Shown here in pieces: positions 7,594-12,275 of a stretch of 12,275 nucleotides of DNA (positions within the stretch are counted from its first letter, which is position 1; the number at the start of each line of letters is the position of its first letter). The stretch is from an uncultured Eubacterium sp. (GTDB lineage Bacteria; Bacillota; Clostridia; Peptostreptococcales; Anaerovoracaceae), in NCBI GenBank assembly GCA_947367725.1, contig CANBFZ010000021.1, positions 1 through 12,275 on the forward strand. The letters run 5' to 3'. The notes under the pieces are model-generated. The model was not told the DNA's origin. It did not search any database and saw only the letters and a list, made by a program, of their open reading frames with translations. The position numbers and the translations under genes are program-made.

Positions 7594-9219
7594 TTATAAA
7601 GATATTGTTTCTGTTGCGATCTTATCGCAGAAGGCTTTATCATGTTCTACAAAAATCATGGTCGGTGCGAATCGCAGAACTAAATCTTCCATTTGCATTC
7701 TTGAGAGAATATCAATATAGTTCAGCGGTTCATCCCAGATATAGAGATGCGCTTCTTCACAGAGACTAGCAGCAAGCAGTACTTTTTTCTTTTGCCCTTC
7801 ACTGTAGTCCTCTATGGACTTTTCAAACTGGATTCTGTTAAAATCTAACTTACGCAGGATGGTTTTCAGCAAAGTTACATCGATGCTGCGCAGGGCTGCG
7901 TATGCGTCCAGTGTGCCGCAAAGTCCCGCAGTGCTTTGCGGGACATAGGAGATTTTTAGCCCGCTGCCAGTGTAGAGCGTACCCGTATAGGTCGGTGCAA
8001 AGTTATGATCCGTCGCATTTTCGATGCCAGACTGATCTGCCGTGCATGGCGTAAAGCCAACGCCTGCGGCCTTTAGAATCAACTTTAAAATACTGGATTT
8101 TCCGCAGCCGTTGGGACCTTGTAGTGCAATGCGGTCACCTTGTTTTACAGTAAAAGATTTACTGGTAAATAGCGGGTGGAAATCGTTAGAGATTGGCGGC
8201 GTTATTGATCCTGATATAGTTTCGGCATCGTGGGCTGCGCTTTTTTCGGTGTGGGCATAAAAGGCAGTTACCTGATCCAGTGTCAGCAGAGTCGCTTTTT
8301 GATATTTAAGCGGATGAATTTTTAAATCATCGACCCGTTCGATATTTTTCAGCAGCTTAGATTTGGCTGCAATTGCCGTTTCTTTCCGCTGGGTAGCGGC
8401 CTTGGAACGTTTCATCATCTTCGCAGCTTGGGCGCCAATGTGCCCTTTATCTGGTTTGACGCCGGCATCACCGCCCGTTCCGCCGGTTTTTCGCTTTTCA
8501 ATGGTATCTGACCAGGCAGCAGTGCGGCGGGCAGCTGTTTCCATAGAACGAATCTGACGATTCAACTTGGCGTTTTCTGCCATCTCATAGTTGTCTTGGA
8601 GTTCCTTGTTGTAAAGCCAGGAAGAAAAGTTTCCTTTCTGAATCTGGATATCGGTTTTGTTGATCGATAGAATATGGTCAACACAACCATCGAGAAACAG
8701 TCGGTCGTGGGAAACTAGAATAAAACCACTTTTTCGCTGCAAATAGCGGGCAAGGACTTCCCTGCCGTGCATGTCCAGGTGATTGGTCGGTTCGTCGATG
8801 AGAAGAAAACTATTTTCTTTCAGAAACAAAGCAGCTAGCTGGACTTTTGCACGTTCACCGCCAGACAGCGTGGAAAAAGGCCGGTAGAGAATTTCATCGG
8901 ATGTTTCCAGCGCATGCAGTTCACGGGAAAGCTGCCAGTATTCATAGACCGGAAGTATTTCATCAACGACTTCCAGCGCCAGTGCGTCGGGCTTGGAAAC
9001 GGAAAAAGGGAAATAATCAAAATCTACGGAAGCAGAAATCGTTCCCTCGTAGGGGTATTTGCCCAGCAATAACTGTAAAAAAGTGGTTTTACCTCTGCCA
9101 TTTCGCCCGGTAAACCCTAGTTTCCAGTCGGTATCGATTTGGAAACTGACATTTTCAAAAATGTTGTCATAGCTGCCTTCATAGGCAAAGGTTAAATGGT
9201 TGATATGAATTAAAGACAT
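7594..9219 (-). CDS. ABC-F ATPase, Lsa-like ribosomal protection protein
   Basis: A 541-residue soluble protein with two ATPase domains and no membrane segment, so an ABC-F factor acting on the ribosome. Domain 1: Walker A GRNGRGKTT (38-46), signature LSGGE (118-122), Walker B FLLIDEP (138-144), His 171. Domain 2: Walker A GPNGCGKSS (368-376), signature YSEGQ (472-476), Walker B LYIWDEP (492-498), His 526. The start region, the TDWKLGFTGRNGRGKTT stretch, the linker motif IGAQAAKMMKRSK (261-273) and WDEPLNYID resemble the Lsa group, known for resistance to lincosamides, streptogramin A and pleuromutilins. It is longer than usual Lsa proteins because of loops at about 322-350 and 386-418. The ATG at 9219 has AGGAGG six bases upstream; the frame stays open to 9387, but that part is leader RNA. 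Resistance is inferred. Confidence 0.88.
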   Translation of the reverse strand: MSLIHINHLTFAYEGSYDNIFENVSFQIDTDWKLGFTGRNGRGKTTFLQLLLGKYPYEGTISASVDFDYFPFSVSKPDALALEVVDEILPVYEYWQLSRELHALETSDEILYRPFSTLSGGERAKVQLAALFLKENSFLLIDEPTNHLDMHGREVLARYLQRKSGFILVSHDRLFLDGCVDHILSINKTDIQIQKGNFSSWLYNKELQDNYEMAENAKLNRQIRSMETAARRTAAWSDTIEKRKTGGTGGDAGVKPDKGHIGAQAAKMMKRSKAATQRKETAIAAKSKLLKNIERVDDLKIHPLKYQKATLLTLDQVTAFYAHTEKSAAHDAETISGSITPPISNDFHPLFTSKSFTVKQGDRIALQGPNGCGKSSILKLILKAAGVGFTPCTADQSGIENATDHNFAPTYTGTLYTGSGLKISYVPQSTAGLCGTLDAYAALRSIDVTLLKTILRKLDFNRIQFEKSIEDYSEGQKKKVLLAASLCEEAHLYIWDEPLNYIDILSRMQMEDLVLRFAPTMIFVEHDKAFCDKIATETISL

Positions 9220-9268
9220 AGGACACCTCCTGTTCTGTTCCAGCGGAAATGACACTGGATTTGCAGTG

Positions 9269-9311
9269 AAAACCGCCCGCGCTTTGAAAGCATGTGGAAG
9301 CAGGGGCGGCT
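9269..9311 (-). terminator. Possible second GC-rich hairpin before the ABC-F gene
   Basis: On the minus strand CCGCCC (9304-9309) can pair with GGGCGG (9273-9278), extended by one wobble and one A-T pair, with a 25-base loop holding the palindrome GCTTTCAAAGC, and followed by TTTTC. An overlapping alternative pairing is CCGCGC (9312-9317) with GCGCGG (9277-9282). It could be a backup terminator or simply leader structure; the T-run is short. Confidence 0.35.
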
Positions 9312-9345
9312 GCGCGGCAGGCTTTGCCAAAGCTTTTCGCGCAAC

Positions 9346-9373
9346 AAAAAGCCGCAAGAAAGTTTCTTGCGGC
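9346..9373 (-). terminator. Intrinsic terminator within the ABC-F leader
   Basis: On the minus strand GCCGCAAGAA and TTCTTGCGGC form a perfect 10-bp GC-rich stem (9364-9373 with 9351-9360) with a three-base loop, followed directly by TTTTTG (9345-9350). It lies about 130 bases before the ABC-F start codon and would end the transcript early unless the antiterminator forms. Confidence 0.85.
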
Positions 9374-9462
9374 ATCAAAATTTGCAAATTCAGGAAAAGG
9401 CGTGCGCAAAAACTGCGCGTTGCTTTTGGAATCAGCGTATTTTTATTGCATCAAAGATTCGT

Positions 9463-9473
9463 AACTTTCTTGC
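9463..9473 (-). promoter_or_regulatory. Antiterminator segment of the ABC-F leader
   Basis: On the minus strand GCAAGAAAGTT. Eight bases pair with TTTCTTGC inside the uORF (9547-9554). All eleven pair with AACTTTCTTGC, the loop and 3' arm of the terminator (9354-9364). The two pairings exclude each other, which is the expected behaviour of an antiterminator arm. Confidence 0.65.
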
Positions 9474-9543
9474 AGTCTGCATGAGGAAATAAGGTGGAAT
9501 CGCTTTCCACCGATCAGCTTGGCATCCATCATGCATATAGAAT

Positions 9544-9564
9544 TTAGCAAGAAACATTACGCAT
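9544..9564 (-). CDS. Six-residue leader peptide MRNVSC (uORF)
   Basis: ATG CGT AAT GTT TCT TGC TAA on the minus strand encodes MRNVSC. A good ribosome binding site, GAGGTG (complement of 9570-9575), sits five bases upstream, better than for any other small frame in the leader. The last codons, GTT TCT TGC, form TTTCTTGC, which is complementary to GCAAGAAA segments further down the leader and in the terminator. Translation or stalling on these codons would therefore decide RNA folding. Its role as a drug-sensing leader peptide is inferred. Confidence 0.65.
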   Translation of the reverse strand: MRNVSC

Positions 9565-9619
9565 CTTTTCACCTCAAATCTTGTGTGATAGTAAGAAACG
9601 GCATCCCGTTTCCTTGCCT

Positions 9620-9648
9620 ATTATAACAGAAGAAAATCTCAGATACAA
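9620..9648 (-). promoter_or_regulatory. Promoter of the ABC-F leader transcript
   Basis: On the minus strand a perfect TATAAT (complement of 9620-9625) is preceded by the extended -10 motif TGT and, 17 bases upstream, by a weak -35 TTGTAT (complement of 9643-9648). It lies directly after the stop codon of the upstream YheO-like gene, giving the ABC-F gene its own leader transcript. Confidence 0.7.
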
Positions 9649-9651
9649 GGA

Positions 9652-10317
9652 TTATTTTTCTTTGCCTCTGGCTTCCTCCAAATAATTATATAGTGTGAAT
9701 TTGGAAATCCCCAGCAGTTCACAGACTTTCTGACCGGATTTCTGAATCATAAATACGCCGCGTTCATCGAGGAACTGCAGCAATTTGATTTTGGCTTCTT
9801 TGTTCATCTTGTCCGGCGGTGTACCGATGCTTGCCAGCGCCTCTGTGATAATATTATCCATCATGCCGTGAATGGAAGACGGTGGCAAGTCGAATTCGTT
9901 GCCGTTGGTGGATAAAACGCTGGTTTCAAAATGACCTGAGTCGGACAATCCCTTAACGGCATTTTCCAGTGTTACCAAATCAGTAATATCCTGGTTGATG
10001 CAAAGGGAACTGTTCAGTGTACCGTCTGCATCAAAGAAATTTGCAGTGGAAGAGCGAATAATCTTTCCATTCTGCAGGTGGGAAATATGTCGTATCTTTT
10101 CCATGGACTTTCGCGGGTGATTGACGTTCATATATTTGAGAAACGACTGGGTTGGTGCGTCTCCGACGGTTCTGCCAGTCACATGTCCGTTGACAATATA
10201 GACAATGGTATGATCCAGCTCTCCTGTAAAGTCGTGGACGACCACTTCGGTAGCAGAACCGAACTGGGCAGCGACTAAATCTGCAATCTGTTTCAGCTGG
10301 TCTAAATTATTTACCAT
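9652..10317 (-). CDS. YheO/DauR-like transcriptional regulator (PAS plus HTH)
   Basis: A 221-residue cytoplasmic protein. Residues about 5-115 form the YheO-like PAS domain (ATEVVVHDF, VNGHVTGRTVGDAPT, then SLCINQDIT). After a linker comes the C-terminal helix-turn-helix (about 172-217), with the family pattern LDERGVFMIQKSGQKVCELLGISKFTLYNYLEEAR. Length agrees with the family. The ATG has AAGGAG eight bases upstream. The best studied relative, DauR of Pseudomonas, represses D-arginine catabolism, but the ligand here is unknown. The gene is divergent from ptb-buk, so control of that pair, and of itself, is the likeliest role. Confidence 0.88.
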   Translation of the reverse strand: MVNNLDQLKQIADLVAAQFGSATEVVVHDFTGELDHTIVYIVNGHVTGRTVGDAPTQSFLKYMNVNHPRKSMEKIRHISHLQNGKIIRSSTANFFDADGTLNSSLCINQDITDLVTLENAVKGLSDSGHFETSVLSTNGNEFDLPPSSIHGMMDNIITEALASIGTPPDKMNKEAKIKLLQFLDERGVFMIQKSGQKVCELLGISKFTLYNYLEEARGKEK

Positions 10318-10351
10318 GTAAAGCTCTCCTTATCAATGTGATTTATATTAT

Positions 10352-10380
10352 ATTATACCAATTTTTTGGCTTTTGCGCAA
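10352..10380 (-). promoter_or_regulatory. Promoter of the YheO-like regulator gene
   Basis: On the minus strand TATAAT (complement of 10352-10357) with the extended motif TGG directly before it, and TTGCGC (complement of 10375-10380) 17 bases upstream as a weak -35. The 15 bases TGGTATAATATAATA are identical to those at the peptide-operon promoter (741-755). Confidence 0.7.
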
Positions 10381-10418
10381 GACGTTCAAACAAAAAGTAA
10401 GTTACTCAAAAAAATAAT

Positions 10419-10452
10419 TTGACCACAGACGACCGATGTGGTACTCTATAAA
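10419..10452 (+). promoter_or_regulatory. Probable ptb-buk promoter region with inverted repeat
   Basis: TTGACC (10419-10424) is a good -35. The -10 is unclear: TACTCT at 10442 gives 17 bases but is weak, while TATAAA at 10447-10452 is better but 22 bases away. A poor -10 fits an activated promoter. ACCACA (10422-10427) and TGTGGT (10437-10442) form a 6-bp inverted repeat separated by nine bases, placed across the spacer where an operator would act. Confidence 0.45.
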
Positions 10453-10460
10453 CAGACAAG

Positions 10461-10472
10461 ATTACATGTAAT
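10461..10472. promoter_or_regulatory. 12-bp palindrome before ptb
   Basis: ATTACATGTAAT is a perfect palindrome in the region between the presumed ptb promoter and the ptb ribosome binding site. It could be an operator for the divergent regulator. No regulator is recognised from the motif itself. Confidence 0.35.
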
Positions 10473-10505
10473 ATGCAATCTGGAATGAGGAGGAAGACGT
10501 CAAGT

Positions 10506-11414
10506 ATGGTGTTTAAAGATTTTGAGGAATTGGAAAAAAGTTTTCATGCGGCATCGAAGAAAACCGTTGCGGTTGCGGCAGCCCAAGATCGATCCGCGCT
10601 GACTGCTGTAAGCCGATGCAAAAAAGAAGGCTTGTTGGATGCAGTGCTGATCGGAGATGCAGCATTGATCCGAGAGGAAATCAAGGCGTTTGACGGCAGT
10701 CTGGATGACTGCGAAATCATTGATGCAAAGACGCTGCCCGAGGCAGCGCAGAAGACTTGCCAGTGTGTAGCAGCAGGTAAGGCTGACTTTATTCTGAAAG
10801 GGAAAATTGATACCGGGGTTCTTTTGAAAGAAGTGGTGAAAGAGGAGAATGGTCTGCGCACAGGCAAGCTGATGAGCCATCTGGCATTCCTGAAAATTCC
10901 GAATTACCATAAACTGATTGTCCTCACGGACAGCGGTATGGTACTTTACCCAACCTTGGAACAGAAAAAAGAAATCATTGAGAATGCAGTTGAGAGTCTC
11001 TGCAATATGGGATATGACCTGCCAAAAGTCGGCCTTCTGGCGGCGGTGGAGAAAGTGAATCCGAAACAGCCGGAAACTGTGGATGCAGACGCGTTGACGC
11101 AGATGTATCGGTGCGGGGAACTGAAAAATTGTATGGTGGAAGGACCACTTTCCTATGACATTTTAATGAGTAAGGAATCTGCCAAAAAGAAGGGGTTCGA
11201 TAGTGCGCTGGTGGGCGACGCAGATATTTTGGTGGTGCCGAATATGCCGTGCGGAAATATTTTGGGCAAAGCGCTACTCTTTTCTGCAGGCGCTGATATG
11301 GCAGGCATGATTGTAGGCGCAAAGGTGCCGATTGCATTGACCTCAAGAGGTGCAACCGAGAAAGAAAAACGGCAGTCTCTGCTGCTTGCAGCTGCATGTG
11401 CGAAAGGAGAATAA
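10506..11414 (+). CDS. ptb: Phosphate butyryltransferase
   Basis: A 302-residue cytoplasmic enzyme exchanging CoA of butyryl-CoA (or a similar acyl-CoA) for phosphate to give acyl phosphate. The phosphate acetyl/butyryltransferase fold is seen throughout: LLDAVLIGD (43-51), ADFILKGKIDTGVLLKEVV (93-111), the VEGPLSYD motif (211-218), DADILVVPNMPCGNILGKAL (238-257) and LTSRGATEKEKRQSLLLA near the C-terminus. Length is typical for Ptb. The chosen ATG has AGGAGG 12 bases upstream; the in-frame ATGs at 10473 and 10485 have no ribosome binding site and give an atypical N-terminus. It is followed after three bases by butyrate kinase. In amino-acid fermenters such pairs may also handle branched acyl groups, so butyrate is not certain. 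Confidence 0.9.
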   Translation: MVFKDFEELEKSFHAASKKTVAVAAAQDRSALTAVSRCKKEGLLDAVLIGDAALIREEIKAFDGSLDDCEIIDAKTLPEAAQKTCQCVAAGKADFILKGKIDTGVLLKEVVKEENGLRTGKLMSHLAFLKIPNYHKLIVLTDSGMVLYPTLEQKKEIIENAVESLCNMGYDLPKVGLLAAVEKVNPKQPETVDADALTQMYRCGELKNCMVEGPLSYDILMSKESAKKKGFDSALVGDADILVVPNMPCGNILGKALLFSAGADMAGMIVGAKVPIALTSRGATEKEKRQSLLLAAACAKGE

Positions 11415-11417
11415 GAA

Positions 11418-12275
11418 ATGGCAGAATATATTTTAGTAATCAATCCCGGCTCGACTTCCACGAAGGTTGCGATTTACGATGGGGAGCAGGAACTGCACAG
11501 CCACAGCATCGACCATTCGGCGGAGGAATTGAAGCAGTTTACAGATATGAATGATCAGCTGGCATTTCGGAAGCAGGCGGTACTTGCATATCTGGAAAGC
11601 CAGAATTTGCAGCCTTCCGATCTTTCTGCCATCGCAGCCAGAGGCGGGATTGTCGGACAGCTGGAAAGCGGTGCGTATTTGGTCGATGAGACGTTTGTAA
11701 AAGCGTCTTTTGATTCACAGACCCCCCATCCTGCCAATCTGGCACCGATGATCGGTTACGAAATTGCAGAAAAAGCGGGGACGGGGATTCACGCATATAT
11801 TTACGATGCAGTGTGCGGCTGCGGCGTACCGGAGAAAATTTTTACTTACACCGGTGTGCCGGAGATTCAGAAACCCTTTGTGACGCATGTGCTCAACAGC
11901 CGCGCAGTCAGTATTGAGCAGGCAAAGCGGGATGGCGCAAACCTTGCAGATACCACTTATATTGTCTGCCATTTGGGCGGCGGCGTTACCAGTAATCTGC
12001 TCAAAGGCGGACGCATCCTCGAGTTTGTTGGTGACGATGAAGGTGGATTTTCGCCGGAACGTTCCGGCGGTGTGCCTTGCAGGGAACTGGTGAAATTCTG
12101 TTTTCGCAGCGGGCTTTCTGAAAAAGAAGTGCAGAAAAAATTGAAAGGAAAAGGCGGATTGACCGCATATCTGGGTGTCAACGATGCAAGAGAAGCGGAG
12201 CGCATGGCGCTTTCTGGGGAAGATGCAGAGGCGAAACAGGTTTTCGATGCAATGATTCTGCAGCTTTCAAAAGAT
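11418..12275 (+). CDS. buk: Butyrate kinase (3' end beyond window)
   Basis: First 286 codons of an acetokinase-family enzyme that makes ATP from acyl phosphate, releasing the free acid. About 70 residues are missing compared with the usual length near 355. Visible signatures: INPGSTSTKVAIYD (8-21) for phosphate binding, ARGGIVG (74-80), CHLGGGVTSN (184-193), FSPERSGGVP (211-220) and KGKGGLTAYLGVND (243-256). The region 125-138 (HAYIYDAVCGCGVP) differs from the usual DPVVVDE stretch that I recall from other butyrate kinases, so its substrate range may differ. AAGGAG lies eight bases before the ATG, inside the end of ptb; the two genes are surely one operon. Confidence 0.9.
   Translation, partial: MAEYILVINPGSTSTKVAIYDGEQELHSHSIDHSAEELKQFTDMNDQLAFRKQAVLAYLESQNLQPSDLSAIAARGGIVGQLESGAYLVDETFVKASFDSQTPHPANLAPMIGYEIAEKAGTGIHAYIYDAVCGCGVPEKIFTYTGVPEIQKPFVTHVLNSRAVSIEQAKRDGANLADTTYIVCHLGGGVTSNLLKGGRILEFVGDDEGGFSPERSGGVPCRELVKFCFRSGLSEKEVQKKLKGKGGLTAYLGVNDAREAERMALSGEDAEAKQVFDAMILQLSKD

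Larger units (their letters stand above)
9220..9651 (-). promoter_or_regulatory. Long attenuator leader of the ABC-F gene
   Basis: This 432-base stretch holds no conventional gene. In transcription order (high to low coordinates) it contains a promoter, a hairpin at the likely transcript start (GAAACGG 9595-9601 with CCGTTTC 9606-9612), a six-codon uORF (9544-9564), a small hairpin GGTGGAA/TTCCACC (9493-9499, 9505-9511), an antiterminator segment (9463-9473), a 12-bp palindrome AATTTGCAAATT (9379-9390), an intrinsic terminator (9346-9373), a GC-rich hairpin (9269-9311) and the gene's ribosome binding site. This layout fits drug-induced, ribosome-mediated attenuation as known for several ABC-F and erm genes. 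Confidence 0.75.

Noticed and set aside
9220..9387. N-terminal extension of the ABC-F protein by 56 residues in the same frame
   Set aside because: The extension overlaps the leader terminator, lacks a ribosome binding site at its ATG and has no family resemblance. ATG 9219 has an ideal AGGAGG and matches the usual N-terminus.
9427..9534. Two longer small frames in the ABC-F leader (28-34 residues) starting near 9530
   Set aside because: Their ATGs lack any ribosome binding site and the products show no recognisable features. Only the six-codon uORF has one.
10473..10505. Earlier ATG starts for ptb at 10473 and 10485
   Set aside because: No ribosome binding site precedes them, and the AGGAGG at 10488-10493 would then lie inside the coding region. 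ATG 10506 gives the normal family N-terminus.
1..12275. Mobile elements, CRISPR arrays, tRNA or rRNA genes
   Set aside because: No transposase or integrase motifs, no regularly spaced direct repeats and no RNA-gene cores were seen on either strand.

Overview
The window reads as a chromosomal segment from an anaerobic, peptide- or amino-acid-fermenting Firmicute, most likely a Clostridia-type organism. The pointers are strong AGGAGG-type ribosome binding sites, frequent TTG/GTG starts, sigma-A-like promoters, Rho-independent terminators, an Opp/Dpp peptide importer, an Lsa-like ABC-F protein and a ptb-buk pair. No genus is claimed. No mobile element, CRISPR array, tRNA or rRNA was seen.

Layout. 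(1) Bases 1-601, minus strand: the N-terminal two-thirds of an IclR-family regulator with a TTG start, running off the left edge. (2) Bases 602-800: a divergent control region with one promoter for each side and a 15-bp palindrome, TGGAACT-A-AGTTCCA, that closely resembles the known IclR operator. (3) Bases 801-7454, plus strand: a compact six-gene operon made of a lipoprotein binding protein, two permeases, two ATPases and an M29 metallo-aminopeptidase. It has a hairpin with a T-run between the binding-protein gene and the permeases, and ends at a strong bidirectional terminator. The natural reading is that oligopeptides are imported and then trimmed to amino acids, under an IclR-type regulator. 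(4) Bases 7594-9219, minus strand: an Lsa-like ABC-F ATPase (ribosome-protection type). (5) Bases 9220-9651: a long leader for the ABC-F gene with its own promoter, a six-codon leader peptide (MRNVSC) and an intrinsic terminator. Complementary segments in the leader fit a classical ribosome-stalling attenuator. (6) Bases 9652-10317, minus strand: a YheO/DauR-like PAS plus HTH regulator. (7) Bases 10318-10505: a second divergent control region. (8) Bases 10506-12275, plus strand: phosphate butyryltransferase and butyrate kinase (the latter cut by the right edge), which convert an acyl-CoA to the free acid with ATP formation.

Together the genes outline peptide uptake, peptide hydrolysis and acid-forming fermentation with substrate-level phosphorylation, with an antibiotic-response gene in between. 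The most interesting element is the ABC-F leader. Its uORF contains TTTCTTGC (arm 1), a middle segment is GCAAGAAAGTT (arm 2), and the terminator arms (3 and 4) carry the same sequences. Arm 1 can pair with 2, arm 2 with 4 over 11 bp, and arm 3 with 4 over 10 bp.
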